A DNA stretch of 64,000 nt from Polaribacter sp. KT25b (GCF_900105145.1 NZ_LT629752.1:3849501-3913500); one strand, 5' to 3'; positions 26,783 through 36,436 are shown, numbered from the stretch's first letter. Numbers and translations: made by a program. Notes: generated from the letters alone by a model not told the origin.

Positions 26783-27217
26783 ATGCTAAAAACTCCAGTA
26801 ATTCATCCAACAATTATGGAAGTGCTTGCACGTTCTGGTCATTTTGCTCAAGTAGTTATTGCTGATGGTAACCTACCTGTTGGTGCTATGAAAGGGCTAA
26901 ATTCTACAACTGTTCATCTTAATTTTCGTCCCGGATTGTTAGATGCTCTTACAGTGCTAGAAGGTATATTAGAAGTTTGTCCCATTCAAGGTGCAATTGT
27001 TATGGAAAAACCAGCAGAAGCAAATGCAGAAATACATGATGCATATAAAAAGTTGCTTGGAGATGTAACTTGGGATGAAATGGAAAGATGGGCTTTTTAT
27101 GATAAAATTAGAGACCAAAATACAACATTAATTATTCAAACAGGAGAACAACGTCGTTTTGCTAATTTGATACTAACTGTTGGAGTGGTAAAAATGGCAG
27201 AAGAAAGCAATTTTTAA
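26783..27217 (+). CDS. RbsD/FucU-family protein (sugar mutarotase-like)
   Basis: 144 residues from MLKTPVIHP; a GTG 18 bp upstream is open, but this ATG matches family N-termini. RbsD/FucU features are HPTIMEVLARSGH (catalytic-type His), VVIADGNLPV (Asp) and the C-terminal RRFANLILTVGVV. Family members interconvert anomers of ribose or fucose. Here, between an SDR and a lyase, the natural ligand is more likely a uronate-derived sugar acid or its keto form, which would be a new substrate for the family. Confidence 0.85.
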   Translation: MLKTPVIHPTIMEVLARSGHFAQVVIADGNLPVGAMKGLNSTTVHLNFRPGLLDALTVLEGILEVCPIQGAIVMEKPAEANAEIHDAYKKLLGDVTWDEMERWAFYDKIRDQNTTLIIQTGEQRRFANLILTVGVVKMAEESNF

Positions 27218-27270
27218 AGATTGTAAAACACACTGTTACAAGAAAAATAATAAAATTAAATAGAAAAATA

Positions 27271-28329
27271 ATGAAAATAAGAATCGCTAAAATATTCATA
27301 AAATATTTTTTAGTAGTAAGCTTTGGTTTACTATTAGTAGGTTGTTTTAAGTCAAAGAAAAAAACTCCTATTAAAGAAACCAATTCTGTCACATATCCTA
27401 GTGATGTGATTCCTTTTATGGATGAATGGAAAATTCTTCTAGGTGATGGAGAACATTCTGATGACTTATTAAAATATAGTAAAAAGGATTTTTTCTATGT
27501 TTCTAATGATGGAAAGACAAATTGGGTGGTATACAAAACACCAAATGCAGGAATAACTTCAAAAACTTCTAGCAATACAAGAACAGAATTAGGGCAAAAA
27601 AAACATTGGATTCCTGAAATAGGAGGGAAGTTAACAGGCACATTAAAAGTACAACATGTTTCTACTTCTGGAGATGCAAGAGTTGCAGCTTCATACTCAG
27701 TTGTTGTTGGTCAAATTCATAGTGATGAAGGTCATGAAAATGAACCTATAAAAATATTTTATAAAAAATTTCCTAGACATAAAAAAGGTTCTGTTTTTTG
27801 GAACTATGAAATTAATACAAAAGGTGATAATTCAAAAAGATGGGATTATTCAACCGCGGTTTGGGGTAATGATATGTCTGTTGTTGGTGAAAATGCAACT
27901 TCATATCCAAAAGAACCTATAGACGGAATTGAATTAGGTGAAGAGTTTAGTTATGAAATAAATGTTTATAAAGGAATTATGTATCTTACCTTTAAAAGTG
28001 AAGGTCATGAAACTATTAAATTTACAAAAAACTTATTGAAATCAGATTTCTCAACGAAAGAAGATATTCCACAACAAATATGGACATTATATGCTGCAAT
28101 AGGTCGTGATGGAGTAGAGCGTGAAAATGCGTACGCTGGAGAAATTCAGTATTTTAAACAAGGTGCATATAATCAAACAAATGGAAAGAATCCAGAAGAT
28201 AATATAGTTTGGTATACAGGATCTGAAACGTATAATGGAGATATTGCAAAACAATATGCAAACGGCTGTTATTCTGAAGTATGGTTTAAAGAAGCTACTG
28301 TGGGTGCGGGTACGCCACCCAAAAATTAG
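27271..28329 (+). CDS. PL7-like polysaccharide lyase lipoprotein 2
   Basis: 352 residues. Signal peptide with lipobox LVGC (Cys ~26). The jelly-roll domain has NTRTELGQ, VVGQIHSDE and QYFKQGAYNQTNG, so the catalytic Gln, His and Tyr positions are kept. It resembles the 24830 lyase from end to end (YPSDVIPFMDEWK against YASDIIPFFDHWK), pointing to tandem duplication followed by divergence. The motif before the catalytic Tyr differs (FKQGAYNQ against FKLGCYNQ), which may shift specificity. It is the last gene of the operon. Confidence 0.85.
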   Translation: MKIRIAKIFIKYFLVVSFGLLLVGCFKSKKKTPIKETNSVTYPSDVIPFMDEWKILLGDGEHSDDLLKYSKKDFFYVSNDGKTNWVVYKTPNAGITSKTSSNTRTELGQKKHWIPEIGGKLTGTLKVQHVSTSGDARVAASYSVVVGQIHSDEGHENEPIKIFYKKFPRHKKGSVFWNYEINTKGDNSKRWDYSTAVWGNDMSVVGENATSYPKEPIDGIELGEEFSYEINVYKGIMYLTFKSEGHETIKFTKNLLKSDFSTKEDIPQQIWTLYAAIGRDGVERENAYAGEIQYFKQGAYNQTNGKNPEDNIVWYTGSETYNGDIAKQYANGCYSEVWFKEATVGAGTPPKN

Positions 28330-28885
28330 TAGTTTTATTTAGATTACGGTAATAGGAAAATAGAAAGCATATCTCTTAAAAACAATAACTCTCTATTTAA
28401 TTGGATTTATTACTTTCTAAACTTAGTTCGAATTTAATTTTTTGCTGATAAAATAGATGCTTAATATTTAGTCGATTTTTTCTTTTGTAGGTATAAAATT
28501 TTGATTTATAGGGTTAATTTAAACTATTATTAAAGAGTGTTTCTTGCTTTTTTAAGTTTCTGTTTATGATTATATTGGGTAGTATAACTTATAATAAGTA
28601 ATCTTTATTTTTTGTTGCTTTAGTTTAGTTGATATATAGTAAAGATAAAATCTTTTTATGAGTGTTTAAAAAAAATGTTGATGATGAACAATGATACTTG
28701 ATTAGTTGGCAAATTAGCGTTAATGTTTTGCAGTAATAATAAGACCTAGTAATAAAAATGAATATTAATGCTAAAGCTATTTTTATTTGTTTATAAATAA
28801 AAAGCTAATAATTTCTATAAAATATAAAAGGGTTACAACTTTTAATGTTGTAACCCTTTTCAAACTTAATTCAAATAATTATTTT
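28330..28885. other. Gap between convergent lyase and susD genes
   Basis: About 555 bp, AT-rich. The right end holds the susD terminator at 28826-28860. I see no coding remnant, RNA gene or operator in the rest. Confidence 0.5.
28826..28860 (-). terminator. Terminator of the susC-susD unit
   Basis: Perfect 14-bp stem AAAAGGGTTACAAC/GTTGTAACCCTTTT with a 7-nt loop, 26 bp past the susD stop. On the minus strand the stem ends in a T-run. Confidence 0.88.
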
Positions 28886-30196
28886 TTAATATCCTGTATT
28901 TTGTGTTATTATTCCATCACTTGCAAAAATTTCTGAAGTTGGAATTGGAAATACATAATATTTGCTATCAACTGTTGTACCCATTTCTGCACTAACGGTA
29001 TTTGTTCTTACCAAATCAAACCATCTATGCCCTTCAAAAGCTAATTCTAATCTTCTTTCATTTGCAATTGCAACTTTAACAGTAGCTTTAGTAGTTGCAG
29101 TTGTATTAGCTAAATTAGCTCTATTTCTAATTTTATTTAATTGAATAATGGCATCAGAAGTTTTGTTGTTTTCATTTAATGCTTCTGCATATAATAAAAT
29201 TGCATCTCCTAATCTTAAATCTATAAAATCTTGATCTGCTCCATCAAATTTAACACCAACTCTATTTGTTGCACTAATTAAAATAGTTGCATCCTTTCTT
29301 GTTACATCACCTTCTGCGTCAAAAGCATCTACTAAAGAACTTGTTATAGGATATTCATCTGCTTTCGTGTCATTACCACCAAACCAAGCAGCAAATACAG
29401 TACCACTACCTGCAGTTATTGCGCCAGAAGTTTGAGTTGCAAATATAATTTCAGAATTTAAATCATTAACACTTCCAAAAACATCAGCAAAATTATCTTG
29501 TAAGCTCACGCCCGCTGCTGCTGCACCATTAATAACATCTTTTAAATGAGTTTCTGCATTAGTAAAATCTCCCATAAAAATATATGTTTTACCTAACATT
29601 CCTTGAGCTGCAAGCTTAGATGCTCTTCCTGTAATAATACCAGAATTATCTAACCCATTTATTGCATCTGTAAAATCATCAATAACAATTTTATAAACAT
29701 CAGCTACGGGTTGTTTTGCTAAAATTGAGGTATCTGTTGTACTAGGACTTGCAGATAAATTTACAGGAATATCACCAAAAACTTTTACTAGATTAAAATA
29801 TGCTAATCCTCTTAAAAATTTAGCTTCTGCAATATGAGTTGCATTTGTAGAATTTTCAATTACATTGTTTGCGCTTAATATAGATTTATATAGGTTAGCG
29901 TAAAAAGGTTGGAAAAAATCACCTTCCAAAGTAATTAAATCTCCATTAAAAACTTGAAAAGAATTATGAGGAGCCTCATCAAAAATTGCATTATCTGCTC
30001 TAAAATCTCCCATTACTGCTAATGGAGTACCTGCTGCTGTTTGATAGTAATAAGCTGCATTTAAAACTCCTGTAAAATCTGTCAAAGAATCTGCATTTGC
30101 AATATTTGGCGGTACTTGTTCTAAACTATTATCACATGATGTTATAAACATCATTGAAACAAAAACTATTAAAAATATTTTTTTCATTTTTTTCAT
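28886..30196 (-). CDS. SusD/RagB-family glycan-binding lipoprotein
   Basis: 436 residues from MKKMKKIF (the first Met inside the susC end is unlikely). Lipobox ITSC. SusD features include the N-terminal NSLEQVPPNIANADSL, TPR-like helices with AKFLRGLAYFNLVKVFGDIPV, and the C-terminal RLELAFEGHRWFDLVRT. It forms a lid over the SusC transporter and captures oligosaccharides at the surface. It starts 1 bp after the susC stop. The length is short for the family (usually ~500-550). Confidence 0.92.
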   Translation of the reverse strand: MKKMKKIFLIVFVSMMFITSCDNSLEQVPPNIANADSLTDFTGVLNAAYYYQTAAGTPLAVMGDFRADNAIFDEAPHNSFQVFNGDLITLEGDFFQPFYANLYKSILSANNVIENSTNATHIAEAKFLRGLAYFNLVKVFGDIPVNLSASPSTTDTSILAKQPVADVYKIVIDDFTDAINGLDNSGIITGRASKLAAQGMLGKTYIFMGDFTNAETHLKDVINGAAAAGVSLQDNFADVFGSVNDLNSEIIFATQTSGAITAGSGTVFAAWFGGNDTKADEYPITSSLVDAFDAEGDVTRKDATILISATNRVGVKFDGADQDFIDLRLGDAILLYAEALNENNKTSDAIIQLNKIRNRANLANTTATTKATVKVAIANERRLELAFEGHRWFDLVRTNTVSAEMGTTVDSKYYVFPIPTSEIFASDGIITQNTGY

Positions 30197-30197
30197 T

Positions 30198-33100
30198 TTA
30201 AAATTTAACATTTAATCCTACAGTAAAACTTCTAACTACAGGACTTGCACCTATTTGAAAACCAGAGTTAACAGGTCCTTGGTAATCACCAGTAGTTTCT
30301 ATACCTTCTGGATTATAAGACGTATAATCGTCTCCGAATATGTATAATAGATTTGTTGCTGCTCCATATATTCTTATGGAACTTAAACCCATTTTTTCTA
30401 CAATATTATCTTCTACAGTGTAACCAATAGTAAGGTTTCTTAAAGCTAAATAAGAAGCATCTTGTACATTAGCGTCTAAATTACTTTTAGCATCTTTAAC
30501 AAACATACCATTATGTACAGCACGACCATCTGCATCTTTAAAATTATCAACTAATCTACCTCCCCATTGAGAACCGTAGTAATATGGATCAACATTAAAA
30601 ACTTCTCCACCTTGAGCTCCTTGAAATTGCATAGAAATATCAAAAGCTTTATAATTAATTGAAGAGTTTAATCCCCAATAAAAATCAGGAGTATTATTAC
30701 CAACTTTAATTAAATCTCCGCCTTCTTCAACTGTTTTAGTAATATCGATTATACCATCTCCTTGTTGGTCAACTACATAATATTCACCAGAAGTGTTATT
30801 TGGGCTTCTTGTTGGGTCTTCTAAATATTTCATTTCTACTTGACCAGCAGTTTCTATTCCCCACATTTCACCAATTTGACCACCTACGTAGTTTCTAAAT
30901 ACAATATCTCTTCCAGATTGACCAGAAGGTAATCTTGGTAATTCATCTCTTTCACCTAAGTCTGTAATTTCTGTTTTAACTGTAGATAAGTTTGCACTTA
31001 AATTCCATGATAAATCTTCTTTTCTAATTAAATCTGCACCTAATTCAAATTCTAAACCAGTACTTTTTACATCACCTGAGTTTAATTTAATTTGGTTTGT
31101 ACCTAATACTTCAGATACACTTTGTTCTAGTAAAATGTTTTCAATATCAGACGTATAGTAATCTACACCTAACGTATAACGATTGTTAACAAAACCAAAA
31201 TCTACACCAAAATTTGTTTCAGTATTTGTTTGCCATGTTAAATCTGGGTTAGCTACATCTGTAGGAATCAAATATCCGTTTCCATATACTGTAGTACCAG
31301 ATTCTAATAAGCTTAAAGAGCTATATGCTCCTAAAAAAGATGCTGTACCTAAAGAACCTGTACTAAATCTTAATTTTAATTTACTTAATTTTTCATTATC
31401 TGCTAAAAAATCTTCTTTATGTAAATTCCATCCTAAAGAAACCGCAGGAAATACTTCATATCTATTGTTAGCCCCAAAACGAGAATCACCGTCTCTTCTA
31501 AGAGATACAGACGCTAAATATTTATCATCATAAGCATAACTAACTCTACCAAAAACACTTCTTCTTGTACTAGTTTCATTTCGTTCTGATACGGTAATGT
31601 TTTCTGGTTCTAATAAGCCATAATTAATTACTTCACCAAAAGGCACGTAACTTCCTAATAACTGAGTTGCTTTTGTATAGTTATTTTGAAATTCAATACC
31701 TGCAACAGCAGAGATATCATGTTTTCCAATTTCTTTAGCATAGCTTAAAGTTGTTGTACTTAAAACAGAAGATCTTTTTGTATCTGTTTGGTCTAAATCT
31801 GTATTTTCCCATCTAGCTTGGTTATCTGCTAAGATTCCTTGGTAGTAATATAATTGAGTATCTCTAAGATCTGCACCTAAAACAGTTTTTAAATTTAATC
31901 CTTCCATTATGTTATATTCTAAATATGAACTAACATTAAAAAAGTAAGTTTTTTCCCAATTTGTGGCGTTGTCTAATTTCGCTGCTGGACCTTGATCTCC
32001 AGAACCTCCAATACCGTTATTTGCTCTACCATAATGCCAGTCGTTAACAAAATCACCAGGTACTAAATCTTGAATACTTTGTACATATCCAGTAACTCCA
32101 TCTGTTTTTGAATTTCTTCCACTATCAAATCCATTTAAACCTAAAGCTTGTGCTTGTCTATCTAAATCTTGAACAAACGCAATAGATTCTTCGGTATGAT
32201 AAATTGGGTGAAAACTATAAGATCTAGCCAAATCTCTTATATCATGAGCTACAATATCTCTTTTAGACATAAACCCATTAAAACTTAAGCCTGTTTTAAA
32301 TTTTTCTCCAAATTGAGTGTTTACATTTAAACGTGCATTAAATCTTTCATATCCTTGAGTTCTTACAATTCCTTCGGTATCTTGATATCCAACAGAAGCA
32401 AAGTAATTTGAAGTGTCAGTACCACCACTCATGCTAAAATCATGATTAACACTTGTACCACTTTGGTATAACCAATCTTCTACACTTACTTCTCCTGGAG
32501 AATTTTCATAAGCAGATAATCTATATTCAATGAATGCTGGGTCAATTTGAGAAAGATCCCAATTTCCTGCAGCAATTTCTTTTCTTGAAAACGCAGCCCA
32601 TTCAGAACCCGTTTTAAGAATGTTATCTCTATATTTATTAGAAACACTAAGATATGTATTATAGTTAAAAGTAGTTTTACCAGACTTACCTGTTTTGGTA
32701 GTAACTAAAATTACACCATTTGCACCTCTAGAACCATAAATAGCAGCAGAAGCAGCATCTTTTAATACTTCCATACTTTCAATATCGCTAGGATTAACTG
32801 TCGCTAAACTTCCTGAAATAGGAAACCCATCAACAACAATTAACGGATTTGAATCACTTGATATAGAAGAAGCTGCTCTAATTTGAATTTTTGGATCTGC
32901 ACCAGGTCCACCGCTAGCGTTTTGAATTAAAACCCCCGATAACTTACCAGCTAATGCTTCATCTACACGAGTAGCTTGAACGGCAGCAACATCATCACCA
33001 CCAATTTTAGAAACAGAACCTGTTAAATGAGATTTTTTACTAGTACCATAACCTACAATTATAATTTCATCTAAAGTACTTGCGTCTTCTTTTAAAATTA

Positions 33101-33386
33101 CATTTATAGTTGATTTTCCATCTACTTTAATTTCTTGTTTTGCATAACCAATATAACTAAAAACTAATATAGCTTCGTTATTTGGTACTTTAAGACTAAA
33201 CAGACCATCAAAATCTGTACTGGTACCTGTAGTAGTTCCTTTAACCTGAACACTAACTCCGGGTAAAACTCCCCCAGAAGTGTCGTCTGTTACTTTTCCT
33301 GTTACTTTTTGCTGTGAATAAGCAAAAAGCGATGCCAGAAGAAATAGGCATGTGCTAATTTTTTTAATTAAGTTGTTTTTTGACAT
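30198..33386 (-). CDS. SusC/RagA-family TonB-linked outer-membrane transporter
   Basis: 1062 residues. Signal peptide ending near FAYSQ, carboxypeptidase-like domain (~28-105, VTDDTSGGVLPGVSVQVKGT), plug domain with the SusC-type IIVGYGTSKKSHLTGSV and DAASAAIYGSRGANGVI, then a large barrel ending RSFTVGLNVKF. It imports oligosaccharides together with SusD. Its promoter carries three of the TTGGnnnnCCAA operators, placing it in the same regulon as the lyase operon. Confidence 0.95.
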   Translation of the reverse strand: MSKNNLIKKISTCLFLLASLFAYSQQKVTGKVTDDTSGGVLPGVSVQVKGTTTGTSTDFDGLFSLKVPNNEAILVFSYIGYAKQEIKVDGKSTINVILKEDASTLDEIIIVGYGTSKKSHLTGSVSKIGGDDVAAVQATRVDEALAGKLSGVLIQNASGGPGADPKIQIRAASSISSDSNPLIVVDGFPISGSLATVNPSDIESMEVLKDAASAAIYGSRGANGVILVTTKTGKSGKTTFNYNTYLSVSNKYRDNILKTGSEWAAFSRKEIAAGNWDLSQIDPAFIEYRLSAYENSPGEVSVEDWLYQSGTSVNHDFSMSGGTDTSNYFASVGYQDTEGIVRTQGYERFNARLNVNTQFGEKFKTGLSFNGFMSKRDIVAHDIRDLARSYSFHPIYHTEESIAFVQDLDRQAQALGLNGFDSGRNSKTDGVTGYVQSIQDLVPGDFVNDWHYGRANNGIGGSGDQGPAAKLDNATNWEKTYFFNVSSYLEYNIMEGLNLKTVLGADLRDTQLYYYQGILADNQARWENTDLDQTDTKRSSVLSTTTLSYAKEIGKHDISAVAGIEFQNNYTKATQLLGSYVPFGEVINYGLLEPENITVSERNETSTRRSVFGRVSYAYDDKYLASVSLRRDGDSRFGANNRYEVFPAVSLGWNLHKEDFLADNEKLSKLKLRFSTGSLGTASFLGAYSSLSLLESGTTVYGNGYLIPTDVANPDLTWQTNTETNFGVDFGFVNNRYTLGVDYYTSDIENILLEQSVSEVLGTNQIKLNSGDVKSTGLEFELGADLIRKEDLSWNLSANLSTVKTEITDLGERDELPRLPSGQSGRDIVFRNYVGGQIGEMWGIETAGQVEMKYLEDPTRSPNNTSGEYYVVDQQGDGIIDITKTVEEGGDLIKVGNNTPDFYWGLNSSINYKAFDISMQFQGAQGGEVFNVDPYYYGSQWGGRLVDNFKDADGRAVHNGMFVKDAKSNLDANVQDASYLALRNLTIGYTVEDNIVEKMGLSSIRIYGAATNLLYIFGDDYTSYNPEGIETTGDYQGPVNSGFQIGASPVVRSFTVGLNVKF

Positions 33387-33412
33387 TTAATTTATTTTAA
33401 ATTATTGATTTA

Positions 33413-33455
33413 TTGGTTGTCCAAATTGGTTAACCAAACTGGTTCGCCAAATATA
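33413..33455 (-). promoter_or_regulatory. susC promoter with three tandem operators
   Basis: TATATTTG on the minus strand (33448-33455) is followed by three palindromic boxes: CTGGTTCGCCAA (33439-33450), TTGGTTAACCAA (33426-33437) and TTGGTTGTCCAA (33413-33424). Centres are exactly 13 bp apart. The first box overlaps the -7 element, as at the other two promoters. Confidence 0.82.
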
Positions 33456-34015
33456 CAAATAATATGTATTATTTTATCTTATTTGTGTGTTATTTTATCG
33501 AAAGAGGGATTTCTTATATAAAAAACATTAACTTTCTGTAGTGTTTAAGTGTTAAATTATTACTAAAACAGTACTGTTTGTTGGGTTTTTCATTTTTTTT
33601 AAGATATCTAGTTGATGAGGTATAAATTTTCATTTTTTTTTTAAAATCAAGTATAATTTATGATTAAAATGAATGAAATTTGTATGAATAAGCCCAATTT
33701 TCTGGGTAAAATAAGTTCTCTTTTATCTTTTTTTAAGATAAAAAACACCTAATAAGATATTCTATTAAGAATTTAAATGAAAATGCGCATTTGGTAATTG
33801 ATAAATAATTTTAGAAACGAGAAAAGGCTAAATATATCTAAAACTCTTAATTAATAATTTTTTAAAACAACCTTATCAAATGATATTTGATAGTTATTGC
33901 ATGCTTACTATCATCTTTATAAAAACTGTATTTAATTATTAGTACTATATATAAGGTTATGATTATCAGAATAATTTGGTTTTATATAATTCTCAATTAA
34001 CAATTATTTTTAGTG

Positions 34016-34045
34016 TATATTTGGAAACCTAAATTGGTTAACCAA
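34016..34045 (+). promoter_or_regulatory. Promoter and tandem operators of the secreted lyase-like gene
   Basis: TATATTTG (34016-34023) overlaps the imperfect box TTGGAAACCTAA (34021-34032), followed by the perfect box TTGGTTAACCAA (34034-34045). Centres are 13 bp apart. The ATG follows 9 bp later. Confidence 0.8.
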
Positions 34046-34053
34046 TTACAATT

Positions 34054-35127
34054 ATGAAAAAAAGCATCTTTTTATCGTTCATTTTTATCTTGATTTATCA
34101 AGGAATTTCTAGTCAAGTTATATTAGAAGCAAATGGTCCAGGTAATACTTACGAGTTAATTAATTCGATTTTAGCAAATGCAGGAAAAGATGTTATTGAA
34201 GTGCCAGATTGTGTTCACACAACTTTTGGTAGACATATAGATGAGGTTTTTGATACTGATTTAAATAAAAATGTATTTCGTTTTTATGCACATGTTTCTC
34301 CTGATAACGACCGTTGTAAAACTTTTGATAGACAAAGAACAGAGATTAAATCTTACGACTCATCACCAGAAAATTTAAAAGCAACTATTGGCGAAACTGT
34401 AGCATATAAATGGAAGTTTAAAATAAGTGATACTTTTAAACCATCCACAAGTTTTACACATATTCATCAAATAAAATCTGTTGGCGGTTCTTACGAATCA
34501 ATACCAATGATTACATTAACCTTAAGAAAATCGAGTCCAGATAGATTAGAGTTAAGATATACGCCAACGAACGATCAAAATACATTAAAAACTGCAGATT
34601 TAGATTTGTTTAGAGGAAATTGGGTAGAAGTTTATGAGAAAATTACTTTTGGTGACGTTGGTCGTTACGAAATTGAAATAAAAAATATTGCAACCAGTCA
34701 AGTTATTTTTACGTATGCGAATAACTCTGTTGATATGTGGCAAGATGGCGCTGAATTTGCAAGACCAAAATGGGGAATTTACAGAAGTTTAAACAGTCCA
34801 GCAGATTTGCAAGACGAAATTGTAAAATTTGCAGATTTTAGCATTGAAGAAATTACGGGATCACTTTCTGTAGATGATTTAACAAGTAACGCAGATCAAA
34901 TTGTGTTGTTTCCAAACCCAGCATCGCATGAAGTGAATTTTAAAAATGTAACTTCTGATACTTATACTTCTGTAGAACTTTATGACACTTTTGGAAGACA
35001 AATTTTTATCAAAAACAGCTTACATCAAAATAAATTAAACGTCTCTGAACTTTCTAAAGGAATGTATTTTGTGGTCTTTAAAAAAGATACAATTACTACA
35101 AAAGTTTTAAAATTTGTTGTTGAATAA
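34054..35127 (+). CDS. T9SS-secreted polysaccharide lyase-like protein
   Basis: 357 residues. Signal peptide ending near ISSQ. A beta-jelly-roll-like domain (~25-265) has RQRTEIKSYD, THIHQIKSVGG and RPKWGIYRSL, a RTE/HQIK/GIYR set reminiscent of the PL7/PL13/PL20 lyase superfamily, but I cannot fix the family. The C-terminal ~75 residues are a T9SS type A sorting domain (LFPNPASHEVNF, GMYFVVFKKD). Secretion and the shared operators suggest it makes the first cuts in the polymer, with the two lipoprotein lyases acting on products. No clear terminator follows. Confidence 0.72.
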   Translation: MKKSIFLSFIFILIYQGISSQVILEANGPGNTYELINSILANAGKDVIEVPDCVHTTFGRHIDEVFDTDLNKNVFRFYAHVSPDNDRCKTFDRQRTEIKSYDSSPENLKATIGETVAYKWKFKISDTFKPSTSFTHIHQIKSVGGSYESIPMITLTLRKSSPDRLELRYTPTNDQNTLKTADLDLFRGNWVEVYEKITFGDVGRYEIEIKNIATSQVIFTYANNSVDMWQDGAEFARPKWGIYRSLNSPADLQDEIVKFADFSIEEITGSLSVDDLTSNADQIVLFPNPASHEVNFKNVTSDTYTSVELYDTFGRQIFIKNSLHQNKLNVSELSKGMYFVVFKKDTITTKVLKFVVE

Positions 35128-35232
35128 TTGAAGGTTGGTTAATTTGTTTGCTAAACATAAATTGGATTTTTAAGCCCAAAAACTTTCGTCTTTTCATCAG
35201 CTTTAAAAACCCAAAATATTCTTTTTACAACT

Positions 35233-35874
35233 TTATTCTACCGCTATTTTCTTTAAAACATTTTCTTCTTCTAGAGCAAATATTAACAAGTTTACATAAT
35301 CATTTACAGTTTCTTCTGTAGAAGAAGGATCAATAATATCTATAGAACCTTTCCACATTAACTCTCTTTCTTTTACAGGGCAAATGCAATACAAAGAAGT
35401 TTCTGCATGGTAAATATCAAACTTTTTATAGTAATCTGGATTGTAAAAAATTTCTTGATTTTTATAATAATCATCTTTAAACCTAATATCTAAATGCTCT
35501 TTGTTTTTAAATGTTTTTGTATAAACTGTTTTATTTTCTATTCCTTTAATTTTTGTAAATAAAATAGCATCAAAATAACTGGTTGCTAAAATTTTCTCAA
35601 CAATTCTTAACTCTTCTTTAGATTTTTTTTCGGCTGTAAATGTTGGCTCAAATAACTCTAAACTCATAACAGCTTCTATACCTCTTGATTCAAATTCTTT
35701 TTTTAGTTTTTGCTCAAATTCTTTTCTAGCTTCAATATTTGATGTCATACCAACAATTAATACTTTAGATATTACAAGTGAATCTATTGCAGGATTTTTC
35801 CAAACATCTACAAGTTCTGTTGTGCTGCAATTCATTAATAATAATGCCGATAGTAAAAAAAGAAAATTTTTCAT
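35233..35874 (-). CDS. Lipoprotein of unknown function
   Basis: 213 residues. Signal peptide with lipobox MNCS. VDVWKNPAIDSL and KVLIVGMTSNIEARKEFEQK are typical of small Bacteroidota lipoproteins that I have seen only under uninformative names. A charged middle section follows. It starts 12 bp after the 149-residue gene and should be transcribed with it from the regulated promoter at 36379-36421, so it belongs to the stress island. Confidence 0.7.
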   Translation of the reverse strand: MKNFLFLLSALLLMNCSTTELVDVWKNPAIDSLVISKVLIVGMTSNIEARKEFEQKLKKEFESRGIEAVMSLELFEPTFTAEKKSKEELRIVEKILATSYFDAILFTKIKGIENKTVYTKTFKNKEHLDIRFKDDYYKNQEIFYNPDYYKKFDIYHAETSLYCICPVKERELMWKGSIDIIDPSSTEETVNDYVNLLIFALEEENVLKKIAVE

Positions 35875-35886
35875 CTTGTGGTGATT

Positions 35887-36336
35887 TTATTCTACATCTA
35901 TGATTCTATTTTGCTTTTCTGATTTCTTAATTTTTTTTAGAATATCAAATAAACTTGACTTTAATGCTCTGTGTTCTTTTAAATGATTTTTAAATGAAAT
36001 TAAAAGGGCTTTATGCTCTTTTTTATATGCTGTTTCTTCTTTTGGTTGATCTATTCCATCAACTAAAATTTCCAGCTCATTTTCATGTTTTTTAATCAAT
36101 TTAATTAAGGTGTCATTTGTATTTTTAGACTTGCTAAAATTTTCAACAATTTCTTTACTTTTAGAGTATGCTTGAAAATCAATTAATTGAAGCGTATTCC
36201 ATTTTATTAGGTCTTCAAAAAATAAATATTCATCATTTAAAAACTCTAATTCTAAAAGCCATTCTTTAGAGTTATTGTGCATTTCTTCTGCACTTAACCA
36301 TTCAATATAGTTTGTATTTATAGGTGTTGTTTTCAT
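35887..36336 (-). CDS. Helical protein of the stress regulon, unknown function
   Basis: 149 residues, strongly charged and predicted helical throughout (EWLLELEFLNDEYLFFEDL near the N-terminus, a Lys/Glu-rich C-terminus). No signal peptide or membrane helix. Its layout resembles the 138-residue protein encoded at 36437, so the two may be distant paralogues. It heads a two-gene unit with the lipoprotein and has its own Crp/Fnr-type promoter. Function unknown. Confidence 0.7.
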   Translation of the reverse strand: MKTTPINTNYIEWLSAEEMHNNSKEWLLELEFLNDEYLFFEDLIKWNTLQLIDFQAYSKSKEIVENFSKSKNTNDTLIKLIKKHENELEILVDGIDQPKEETAYKKEHKALLISFKNHLKEHRALKSSLFDILKKIKKSEKQNRIIDVE

Positions 36337-36378
36337 AATTACAATTATAAAATTAAGATTATAAAAAAAGTTGTGCTA

Positions 36379-36421
36379 CTAAGTTATATTTAAAAATTAA
36401 AATATAAACTGATAATTATCA
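36379..36421 (-). promoter_or_regulatory. Class II Crp/Fnr-type promoter 1
   Basis: TGATAATTATCA (36410-36421, a perfect palindrome extending to CTGATAATTATCAG), then 23 bp, then the -7 element TAACTTAG (36379-36386, minus strand). It drives the gene starting at 36336. Confidence 0.82.
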
Positions 36422-36436
36422 GTTTGTTATAGGTTT

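Larger units (their letters stand above)
33387..34053. other. Divergent intergenic region, susC / secreted lyase-like gene
   Basis: 667 bp. Both ends carry operator-promoter modules (listed separately). The middle is AT-rich; the only structure I note is TTTTATCTT/AAGATAAAA (33721-33743), a short inverted repeat of unclear role. Confidence 0.5.

Noticed and set aside
33721..33743. Inverted repeat TTTTATCTT/AAGATAAAA as a terminator
   Set aside because: It lies in a divergent intergenic region where no transcript should end, and the arms are pure AT; left as unexplained.
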